NCBI GenBank assembly: GCA_013335275.1
Contig: JAAXVX010000101.1
Span: forward strand, 1 to 5,684
Direction: 5' to 3'
Source: Bacteroidales bacterium
Lineage (GTDB): Bacteria > Bacteroidota > Bacteroidia > Bacteroidales > UBA932
Length of the DNA: 5,684 nucleotides
Part shown: positions 1-5,684 of the stretch, piece after piece
How positions within the stretch are numbered: the stretch's first letter is position 1
Layout of the letters: each line of letters starts with the position of its first letter
The notes under the pieces: generated by a model
Database searches by the model: none
Told to the model about the DNA's origin: nothing
What the model saw: the letters and a program-made list of their open reading frames with translations, nothing else
Position numbers and translations under genes: made by a program

Positions 1-1
1 A

Positions 2-1675
2 ATTGTAAAGGCAAATTCGGCATTGGTTATAGCTGCCGCAAAGCAAAACAATAATTACGAGGCAAGGGTGGAGGCACTGTATTACGGAAATCAGTATTTC
101 CTGTTTGTCTATGAAACGTATACCGACGTTCGCCTTGTTGGGGCGCCTCCTTCATCGATTGGTAAATTTGGGGGTGATACAGACAACTGGATGTGGCCGA
201 GACATACCGGAGATTTTTCAATTTTCCGTATATATGCGGGAAAAGACAACAAGCCTGCTGCATATTCAAAAGAGAATATCCCCTACAAGCCTAAAAAGTT
301 TTTTCCCATTTCTCTTAATGGGGTTAATGAAGGAGACTTCACCCTGGTTTATGGCTATCCAGGAAGAACGCAGGAGTATCTGATGAGCGATGCCGTAAAA
401 TATATTGCAGGTATATCGAACCCGAATAAAATCAATTTACGCACAATGAGGCTGGATATCCAAAAAGAGGAGATGTCCAAAAGTGCAGAAATCAGAATTA
501 AGTATGCGTCCAAAAATGCATCTGTTGCTAATTCATGGAAGAAATGGCAGGGAGAAGCTAAAGGAATTGTAAGATTAAATACTGTAAATGATAAGATTGA
601 ATTTGAAAAAGCATTTTCCGTTTGGGCAAAGGATAAACCGGAATACTCCAATTTAATAAACGAAATTTCCGCCATTTACAAAAAGTTGGAGCCATTTGCA
701 TTTGTAAACGACTATCAGTCAGAGGCAATTAATGCAAATGAGATTATTAAATTTGCAGGTACAGTATATTCTGCAGCTTTAAAAAATTCTAAAATGTCTC
801 CTGAAATAAGTGCGGAAAATATATCGGCAATAATGGAAGATTTTTATAAAGATTACTATATGCCGATAGATAAAAAATCTTTTGTAGCAATAGTGGGAGA
901 GTATTATAAAAATGTTCCGGCTAAGTATCAGCCTAAATATTTTACAGATAAAATGTCAGAATATAAAACTGTTGATTCTTTTGCAACCTATATTTTTGAC
1001 AATTCTATTTTCTCATCGAAAGAGAAAGCCCTCCGGTTCATTTCGGATGGTGTTACCCCGGGTAAGTTTGACAATGACCCGGCAGTTGTTATGTATAAAG
1101 AGTTCAACGATTATTTTACGAATAGCGTAAAGCCGGTATATGACGGACTTAACAATAATTTAAATTTACTGTACCGTACATATATGAGAGGACAGATGGA
1201 GTTTAGGAAAGATAAAACATTCTATCCCGATGCAAATTCTACTTTGCGCATAACATACGGAAAAGTAAAAGGTTATGTTCCTTTGGACGGTGTTTATTTT
1301 AAACACTCATCAACTCTAGAAGGCATCATGCAAAAAGACAACCCTCAGATATATGATTACAACATCCCTCAAAAACTTAGAGATTTGTATGCAGGAAAAG
1401 ACTTTGGCAGATGGGCCGTTAATGGCACTGTTCCTGTCTGTTTTATTGCAACAAACCATACTTCCGGGGGGAATTCCGGCAGTCCGGTACTTAATGGAAA
1501 AGGGGAGCTTATAGGCCTTAATTTTGACAGGGTGTGGGAAGGAACAATGAGTGATGTTGCATATGATCCCGATATGTGCAGAAACATTTCCCTTGACATC
1601 CGCTATGTCTTGTTTGTGATTGACAAACTGGCCGGAGCGCAGCGTCTTATTGACGAAATGAAACTTGTTAAATAG
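2..1675 (+). CDS. dpp11: S46 family dipeptidyl-peptidase, DPP11-like (Asp/Glu-specific), 5'-partial
   Basis: The reading frame is open from the left edge, so this is the C-terminal 557 residues of a protein usually about 720 long; the signal peptide and the catalytic His region are outside the window. Residues below are counted from the TTG codon at 23. The block NWMWPRHTGD (55-64) ends in the catalytic Asp (codon 212-214), and its Asn, Trp and Arg correspond to the residues that bind the substrate N-terminus in this family. Asn170 in VANSWKKWQG matches another N-terminus-binding residue. GNSGSP carries the catalytic Ser485 (codon 1475-1477). Eighteen residues later is Arg503 (codon 1529-1531), at the position of Arg673 of Porphyromonas DPP11, which selects Asp or Glu at P1; DPP7-type enzymes have Gly there. 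The inferred role is removal of dipeptides with acidic P1 residues from peptides in the periplasm or at the cell surface, feeding peptide catabolism. The end is intact, with a TAG stop. The TTG at 23 is internal, not a real start. Confidence 0.95.
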   Translation: MVKANSALVIAAAKQNNNYEARVEALYYGNQYFLFVYETYTDVRLVGAPPSSIGKFGGDTDNWMWPRHTGDFSIFRIYAGKDNKPAAYSKENIPYKPKKFFPISLNGVNEGDFTLVYGYPGRTQEYLMSDAVKYIAGISNPNKINLRTMRLDIQKEEMSKSAEIRIKYASKNASVANSWKKWQGEAKGIVRLNTVNDKIEFEKAFSVWAKDKPEYSNLINEISAIYKKLEPFAFVNDYQSEAINANEIIKFAGTVYSAALKNSKMSPEISAENISAIMEDFYKDYYMPIDKKSFVAIVGEYYKNVPAKYQPKYFTDKMSEYKTVDSFATYIFDNSIFSSKEKALRFISDGVTPGKFDNDPAVVMYKEFNDYFTNSVKPVYDGLNNNLNLLYRTYMRGQMEFRKDKTFYPDANSTLRITYGKVKGYVPLDGVYFKHSSTLEGIMQKDNPQIYDYNIPQKLRDLYAGKDFGRWAVNGTVPVCFIATNHTSGGNSGSPVLNGKGELIGLNFDRVWEGTMSDVAYDPDMCRNISLDIRYVLFVIDKLAGAQRLIDEMKLVK

Positions 1676-1713
1676 CAACTGAATTAAGTTACTCAAACTC
1701 AGAGATAATAAAC

Positions 1714-1753
1714 TAATAAGAGGATGCATGATTATTCATGCATCCTCTTATTA
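1714..1753. terminator. Bidirectional stem-loop terminator between convergent genes
   Basis: A perfect 17-bp inverted repeat (arms 1714-1730 and 1737-1753) encloses a 6-base loop. The core arm is GAGGATGCATG. The hairpin lies 38 bases after the stop of the S46 peptidase and 21 bases after the stop of the convergent RRM gene, so it can end transcripts from both sides. The tail is T-rich on the plus strand (TTATTATTATT, partly inside the stem) and weakly T-rich on the minus strand (GTTTATTATCT), without a long uninterrupted T run. The intergenic placement makes a terminator the best reading, although the poor U tract leaves room for a 3'-end stabilising hairpin. Confidence 0.8.
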
Positions 1754-1774
1754 TTATTGCAGTTATATCTGATT

Positions 1775-2038
1775 TTACTCCTCTACCTCTCTTACAGGTC
1801 TGTCATTAGCTATAGCCACATTAATTGTGCGGCCCATGTGATCGGAACCGTTAAGAGCTGCAATGGCTGCATTTCCCTCTTGTTCGTTAGGCATTTCAAC
1901 GAAACCATACCCTTTTGAACGACGGGTTTCGCGATTAAAAATAATTCTGGCAGAAATAACTTCGCCATAAGGTGCAAAAAGTTCGGCTAGATCTTCTTTC
2001 TTAGCGCGGAAACTAAGGCTTGAAACGAAAATGTTCAT
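1775..2038 (-). CDS. Small single-domain RRM RNA-binding protein (87 aa)
   Basis: The gene encodes an 87-residue protein that is almost entirely one RNA recognition motif. RNP2 is IFVSSL (residues 3-8) and RNP1 is KGYGFVEM (42-49), with the stacking aromatics Phe4, Tyr44 and Phe46 present. The usual Asn of RNP2 (N-L) is Ser7, and the last RNP1 position is Met rather than an aromatic. The C-terminus is a short charged tail (RPVREVEE) instead of the Gly/Arg-rich tail seen in many relatives. Proteins of this size are common in Bacteroidota, where the RRM family (for example RbpB of Bacteroides) binds single-stranded RNA and affects gene expression. The target RNA here cannot be told from sequence. 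The ATG at 2036-2038 is preferred over a TTG at 2084-2086 because the latter falls inside the promoter -7 box and its 16 extra residues precede the RRM fold. No Shine-Dalgarno is seen, as is usual for the phylum. Confidence 0.93.
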   Translation of the reverse strand: MNIFVSSLSFRAKKEDLAELFAPYGEVISARIIFNRETRRSKGYGFVEMPNEQEGNAAIAALNGSDHMGRTINVAIANDRPVREVEE

Positions 2039-2083
2039 ATGAACGGTAATGAATAAGGTTAAGTAATTGGTTATTTTTCGTAA

Positions 2084-2113
2084 CAAAGTTAATTAAAAAT
2101 CTTAAACACCAAA
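2084..2113 (-). promoter_or_regulatory. Bacteroidota-type promoter for the RRM gene
   Basis: On the minus strand, TAACTTTG at 2091-2084 matches the Bacteroidota -7 consensus TAnnTTTG exactly. TTTG at 2113-2110 serves as a -33 element, with an 18-base spacer that is slightly shorter than the usual 19-21. Transcription would start around 2079, giving a leader of about 40 bases before the ATG. The promoter lies in the 96-bp gap behind the PurF-like gene, so the RRM gene need not depend on read-through. No GC-rich terminator hairpin is visible in this gap, so co-transcription is also possible. Confidence 0.6.
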
Positions 2114-2134
2114 ATTTTACAGGTTTATTTTAGC

Positions 2135-3544
2135 TTATCCGCCGTAACTTGTTCCGTCGAAACAATGGGTACAGATTGACTCCTTCGGAAGACCTACGGC
2201 ATTTACCAAATCTTCGACACTGTTAAAGCACAGACTCGAAAGTTTAAGGTCATTCTTAATATAATCAACCATCTCGCGATATTCAGCAGTATTTGAATCA
2301 GAATATTTCTCAAGGTTTTTATTGTGAGCCCCCTCTTTTTCCAGAATAAACCTTCTGGTAATCAGCTCAAGAGGAGATCTTGAAGCAGAAAAGTTTATAA
2401 ATTCGCAAGGATAAACCAGAGGCGGACAACTGATTCGGATATGTACCTCTTTGGCTCCAAAACTTAAAAGAGTTTCGGCATTGTCTTTCAATTGAGTACC
2501 CCTTACTATGGAATCGTCGCAAAAGGCAATTTTTTTCTCTCTTATAAGGCTTTTGTTCGGAATTAATTTCATTTTTGCCACAAGGTTCCTTATTGACTGA
2601 TCCGATGGCATAAAACTTCTTGGCCATGTTGGAGTATACTTTACAATGGCACAGCGATAAGGGATTCTTTTTCCACTTGCAAATCCGATTGCCATACAGG
2701 TGCCGGAATCTGGAATGGCCGAAGATACATCCAGGTCTGTTGTGTCTTTTGAACCAAGAGAATGACCGAGTGAAAAACGCACATCATCGACATTGATTTT
2801 TTCATAAATGCTTGTAGGATATCCGTAATAAACCCAAAGAAAAGAGCATATCTGCAATTTTTTTCCGGGAGGAACGAGCTGAGTATAACCCTCTGATGTA
2901 ATTAATACCACCTCTCCTGGCCCGATATAGTATTCCTCTTCAAATCCGAGGTTAGAGAAACTGCAGGTTTCTGAAGCTACTGCATAGGAACCGTCTTTTT
3001 TTCCGATAACAAGCGGGGTCCTTCCAAATTTATCCCTTGAAGCAATAATACCATCCTTGTTTAGCAATAAAAAAGTACAGGATCCTTTGATTTTATCCTG
3101 TGCAATTTTTACTCCTTCGGTATAATCTTTACCATCCGTAATAAGAAGGGCCGTTAGTTCAGTTGGGTTTGTAGAGCCGGAGCTAAGTTCCGTAAAGTTT
3201 TTCCCGTTAGCCAGAATTTCCTGCTCCAACTGAGGTATATTATTGATTTTACCTACAGTAGAAATGGCAAATTTGCCAAGATGCGAATTAATAATAATTG
3301 GCTGTGCGTCTGTATCGCTTATTACTCCTATTCCGGACAATCCGTCAAACTTGTGAAGATCTTCCTCAAATTTTGTTCTGAAGTGAGAATTCTCGAGATT
3401 GTGAATTGCTCTAGAAAAATTACCGCTTAAATTCCATGTAACCATGCCGCCCCTTCTGGTGCCGAGGTGTGAATGATAATCTGTTCCGTAAAAGAGATCG
3501 GTAATGCATTTTTGCTTTGAAATAACTCCGAATAGACCGCCCAT
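2135..3544 (-). CDS. PurF-like amidophosphoribosyltransferase homologue with degenerate glutaminase site
   Basis: This 469-aa protein aligns over its full length with PurF, which makes phosphoribosylamine from PRPP and glutamine in the first step of purine synthesis. The N-terminal Ntn-glutaminase domain spans about 1-230 and the type I phosphoribosyltransferase domain about 231-469. The PRPP motif CDDSIVRGT (342-350) and the PDSG motif (278-281) are intact. Cys233, Cys380, Cys458 and Cys461 match the four 4Fe-4S ligands of the Bacillus-type enzyme. The glutaminase site is not intact. The protein begins MGGLFG where PurF has a Cys nucleophile after Met, the GHxRYST segment reads GIGVISDTD (71-79), the HNGN segment reads TVGK (96-99), and the Asp of the SD-E segment is missing. 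No start codon lies between this ATG and the in-frame stop at 3596-3598, so no Cys-bearing propeptide is hidden upstream. I recall similar MGG-starting proteins as widespread in Bacteroidota and usually annotated as amidophosphoribosyltransferase. It may use ammonia, another amine, or act as a regulator; a true purF probably lies elsewhere. The symbol purF is withheld for that reason. Confidence 0.9.
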   Translation of the reverse strand: MGGLFGVISKQKCITDLFYGTDYHSHLGTRRGGMVTWNLSGNFSRAIHNLENSHFRTKFEEDLHKFDGLSGIGVISDTDAQPIIINSHLGKFAISTVGKINNIPQLEQEILANGKNFTELSSGSTNPTELTALLITDGKDYTEGVKIAQDKIKGSCTFLLLNKDGIIASRDKFGRTPLVIGKKDGSYAVASETCSFSNLGFEEEYYIGPGEVVLITSEGYTQLVPPGKKLQICSFLWVYYGYPTSIYEKINVDDVRFSLGHSLGSKDTTDLDVSSAIPDSGTCMAIGFASGKRIPYRCAIVKYTPTWPRSFMPSDQSIRNLVAKMKLIPNKSLIREKKIAFCDDSIVRGTQLKDNAETLLSFGAKEVHIRISCPPLVYPCEFINFSASRSPLELITRRFILEKEGAHNKNLEKYSDSNTAEYREMVDYIKNDLKLSSLCFNSVEDLVNAVGLPKESICTHCFDGTSYGG

Positions 3545-3569
3545 TGAATTGAATTTTTTAAGACGGTCA

Positions 3570-3577
3570 CAAAAGTA
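3570..3577 (-). promoter_or_regulatory. Candidate -7 promoter element for the PurF-like gene
   Basis: On the minus strand TACTTTTG matches the Bacteroidota -7 consensus TAnnTTTG exactly, about 25 bases before the ATG, which implies a short leader of about 20 bases. No convincing TTG -33 element is present at the expected distance, so the call rests on the -7 box and its location. The element sits within the 81-bp divergent region shared with the EamA-type transporter gene. Confidence 0.45.
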
Positions 3578-3625
3578 TGTAAATTTAAGATTAACTTAGC
3601 TTAATTTTTTGAACAAAATTTCAAC

Positions 3626-4507
3626 ATGAACATTATCTATCTGATTATACACATTTTATTTGCCCTGGGGATGTTTATATCTCTCAAAATTATAAATATC
3701 AAGGGATTAAATAAGTTTTTGGCAATTACTATCAATTATATTATTGCTCTGATATTCACTCTGATAACATATAAATATCCAGTCTCAACTATTACAGATT
3801 ACTATAGCACAAACCTTATACTCGCGTCTTTATGGGTTGGTATTCTGTTTATAGTAAGCTTTATACTGATGATTTTTTCTACAGAACGGGCTGGTATCGG
3901 ACTCACAACGGCACTCAATAAAATGGCCGTAGTAATTCCTGTTTCTGTAGGTATTGTGTATTTGGGTCAGCACGATAATATTCCATTTAAACTTGTTGGA
4001 ATTGCTTTGGCGCTCGCATCTTTTGTCCTTATTCTTTATAAAAAAGAGACGGAGAAGAAAAAGTTATCGGCTCTTTTACTGCCTCTTTCGGTTTTTCTGG
4101 TATCCGGACTGATTGATACCTCTATGGAATTGACAAACACTATTTTAATAACACAAAAATTTGAAATAGAATTGTTTTTGATGGGTATTTTTGCAACAGC
4201 TTCGTTTATCGGCATATTGACAATCGTTTCGGACAGGCTATGGATAAAAACCAAAGAAAAATTTTCATACAACACTATTCTCTGGGGCTCAATTATGGGT
4301 ATATTCAATTTCCTCGTATCAAAGATGATTCTTATAAACGTTGGTCTCATGGGAGGTTCTGTCGTATTTCCTGTTCACAATGCAGCAGTGGTATCACTTA
4401 CTGCACTCATAGGAGTTATGTTCTTTAAAGAGAAGTTTTCGGCAAAACAATGGGCCGGTGTGGCACTTGCCGTAATTTCCGTTATTATGATTGCCGGAAC
4501 TCTTTAA
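3626..4507 (+). CDS. EamA/DMT-superfamily membrane transporter (10 TM)
   Basis: The 293-aa protein is almost all hydrophobic, with ten predicted helices at roughly 3-22, 32-49, 64-84, 95-113, 121-138, 148-164, 181-201, 217-237, 243-266 and 273-291. The two halves resemble each other. NKMAVVIPVSVGIVYLGQ followed by a polar turn and KLVGIALALASFVLIL (99-137) mirrors HNAAVVSLTALIGVMFFKEK followed by KQWAGVALAVISVIMI (251-289). This is the duplicated EamA architecture, and the FFKEKFSAKQWAG turn before the last helix is typical. A charged loop (KKETEKKK, 139-146) separates the halves. Members export or import small metabolites such as amino acids or nucleotide-sugar-like compounds in the inner membrane; the substrate here is unknown. 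The ATG is the first in-frame start after the divergent intergenic region, with no Shine-Dalgarno. Sharing a promoter region with the PurF-like gene is suggestive but does not establish a purine link. Confidence 0.88.
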   Translation: MNIIYLIIHILFALGMFISLKIINIKGLNKFLAITINYIIALIFTLITYKYPVSTITDYYSTNLILASLWVGILFIVSFILMIFSTERAGIGLTTALNKMAVVIPVSVGIVYLGQHDNIPFKLVGIALALASFVLILYKKETEKKKLSALLLPLSVFLVSGLIDTSMELTNTILITQKFEIELFLMGIFATASFIGILTIVSDRLWIKTKEKFSYNTILWGSIMGIFNFLVSKMILINVGLMGGSVVFPVHNAAVVSLTALIGVMFFKEKFSAKQWAGVALAVISVIMIAGTL

Positions 4508-5684
4508 AATTCTATAACAGGATAGGGCAGTGTTGAAATAATTGCCATAGACTCGTTTAACATCCGGACAAGAAATTTGAGCAGAGGAACAAGTAAAACA
4601 GATATTCCGCTATCTCCGGCAACAACCAGAATCATTGTTGTGGTAATTATTATTGAACTAAGCGGTATTGCCAGAAGATTTGAAATCATAAAATAGACCG
4701 GAATAAATTTGAAATAATATATTGTGAGTATCGAAGTTCCAATCTGGCAGGAAGTAGAAATTGAAACTGTTGTCCATACATATTTCATGATAGGATTTTT
4801 TGTCTGATACAACCTGTTTATAAATGGGTTTATCAATATAATTGAGAGAGTTGCAGCATATGAAAGCTGGAACCCGATATCAAATACTGCTCCCGGATCA
4901 AAAATGCAAATGATTAACGCACTTAACGATAGTGAGTTGAGACTGTTTTTTCTTTTGCCGAAAATCGTCCCAAACTGATATATTGTTGCCATTAATACTG
5001 CCCGTTCAATTGACGGAGCCATTCCGGTAAATAGGGCATACCCCCATAATAGAATAATTATTAAAATGCTTCTTATTAAAACAGAAAACCTGAAATTTCC
5101 GAATATTGAAGTAATAAAAAGCAGAACAGAATAAATATACCCCACATGAAGTCCGGAGACGGCAAGAAGATGCATTGTGCCGGACTTTGAAAATGATTTT
5201 CGGATATCGTCGGAAAGATAACTTTTGACTCCTGTTGTGAGAGCCACTAAAGTTGCGTGTATTTCCGGATTGTTAATTTTCTCATTCAATCCGGAAATGG
5301 AGCGTTCCCTCAGTCGAAGTATCCTGTCTCTTATATCCGGATCAGATGATTTTTTCACAATAACCTTTCCGCCGGATATAAATGCCATTGAATAAATTCC
5401 TTTTTCTTTCAGATATCTGGTATAATCAAAATTGTTTTTTGATTTTTTATATTCAAGAGGAATTGATTTTATTGAAACTATCAGGCTATCACCTATTTCA
5501 TAGTCACTGCTATAAATGTCGTTCTTAAGGTAGATTAAAATTGATTCATTAAATTTTGCTGACTTTGCCGGAAACTTCATAAATTTGCCGGTCGGTTTTG
5601 GAGTTTCTGATATCAAACATGTATCTGAATATGGTTTTAATGACGGTATCCTGCTGTTTCTGCGGATATTGTTGTAATATCCGT
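4504..5684 (-). CDS. comEC: ComEC/Rec2-type DNA-uptake channel protein, N-terminus off the window, C-terminally short
   Basis: The frame is open to the right edge, giving the last 392 residues; numbering here counts from the internal TTG at 5616. A soluble OB-fold-like part comes first and holds the family signature NNFDYTRYLKEKGI (61-74). The membrane competence domain follows, with SGTMHLLAVSGLHVG (145-159), GMAPSIERAVLMA (198-210), DPGAVFDIGFQLSYAAT (240-256) and SNLLAIPLSS (312-321). ComEC forms the inner-membrane channel that carries single-stranded DNA during natural transformation. The protein stops at TLPYPVIEF. In relatives this corresponds to a segment followed by further helices of the competence domain and, in many, a metallo-beta-lactamase domain; neither is present. 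The stop codon overlaps that of the convergent transporter gene by four bases, TTAA. The conserved motifs look undamaged, so it may be a short natural form or a gene trimmed by rearrangement. Confidence 0.88.
   Translation of the reverse strand, partial: GYYNNIRRNSRIPSLKPYSDTCLISETPKPTGKFMKFPAKSAKFNESILIYLKNDIYSSDYEIGDSLIVSIKSIPLEYKKSKNNFDYTRYLKEKGIYSMAFISGGKVIVKKSSDPDIRDRILRLRERSISGLNEKINNPEIHATLVALTTGVKSYLSDDIRKSFSKSGTMHLLAVSGLHVGYIYSVLLFITSIFGNFRFSVLIRSILIIILLWGYALFTGMAPSIERAVLMATIYQFGTIFGKRKNSLNSLSLSALIICIFDPGAVFDIGFQLSYAATLSIILINPFINRLYQTKNPIMKYVWTTVSISTSCQIGTSILTIYYFKFIPVYFMISNLLAIPLSSIIITTTMILVVAGDSGISVLLVPLLKFLVRMLNESMAIISTLPYPVIEF

Noticed and set aside
355..675. A 106-codon minus-strand open frame inside the peptidase gene.
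   Set aside because: It is antisense to the well-supported S46 frame, with no motif or separate start signals.
1316..1729. A 137-codon open frame on the minus strand.
   Set aside because: It lies antisense to the conserved C-terminus of the S46 peptidase and has no recognisable motif; the peptidase frame explains the region.
2039..2086. A 16-residue N-terminal extension of the RRM protein from a TTG codon.
   Set aside because: The TTG overlaps the predicted -7 box, the extension is not part of the RRM fold, and the ATG at 2036-2038 gives the typical start MNIFV.
3545..3598. A possible upstream extension of the PurF-like protein that could supply the missing catalytic Cys; a TGT codon occurs in frame at 3569-3571.
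   Set aside because: No ATG, GTG or TTG occurs in frame before the stop at 3596-3598, the Cys is not followed by Gly, and the codon overlaps the -7 promoter box.
3585..3604. An inverted repeat TTAAG - 10 bases - CTTAA in the divergent intergenic region, as a possible operator.
   Set aside because: Only five bases pair before a mismatch, in very AT-rich DNA where such matches arise by chance.
4036..4350. A 104-codon minus-strand open frame inside the transporter gene.
   Set aside because: It is a shadow of the transmembrane-rich EamA coding sequence, with no own promoter or family resemblance.
4441..4503. A continuation of ComEC past its stop by readthrough or frameshift.
   Set aside because: The translation past the stop is antisense to the conserved last helix of the transporter and shows no ComEC-like helices.

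Overview
The window reads as a fragment of a Bacteroidota chromosome, most likely from the order Bacteroidales or a close relative. Four things point there. The first is an S46 family dipeptidyl-peptidase of the DPP11 type. The second is a small single-RRM RNA-binding protein. The third is an unusual PurF-like protein of a form I associate with this phylum. The fourth is promoter elements matching the phylum's TAnnTTTG -7 box, with no Shine-Dalgarno sequences before the starts. The DNA is AT-rich by eye, and all five genes look like ordinary chromosomal genes rather than a mobile island. No tRNA, rRNA, CRISPR array, insertion sequence or phage gene was seen.

Layout, left to right. Positions 2-1675 (+) hold the C-terminal three quarters of an S46 serine peptidase, with its N-terminus outside the window. 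A perfect 17-bp stem-loop at 1714-1753 sits between this gene and the RRM gene (1775-2038, -) that converges on it, and probably serves as a terminator for both. The RRM gene has its own promoter-like sequence in the 96-bp gap behind the next gene. That gene (2135-3544, -) is a 469-aa amidophosphoribosyltransferase homologue. An 81-bp divergent intergenic region separates it from a 10-helix EamA/DMT-type transporter (3626-4507, +). The transporter's stop codon overlaps the stop codon of a convergent ComEC/Rec2-type protein (4504-5684, -), whose N-terminus lies beyond the right edge.

The genes do not form one pathway: strands alternate and the only same-strand pair (PurF-like, RRM) appears to be separately promoted. 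The peptidase would release acidic dipeptides from extracellular or periplasmic peptides. The RRM protein probably acts on RNA after transcription. The ComEC-type protein belongs to the DNA-uptake channel family.

The most interesting item is the PurF-like protein. Its phosphoribosyltransferase signature and four cysteines matching the PurF iron-sulfur ligands are present, but the N-terminal glutaminase nucleophile (normally Cys after the initiator Met) is Gly. The other glutaminase catalytic positions I can align are also changed. It therefore looks like a glutaminase-dead, possibly repurposed PurF. The second point of interest is that the ComEC homologue stops early, before the last helices of the competence domain and without a metallo-beta-lactamase domain, directly against the transporter gene.
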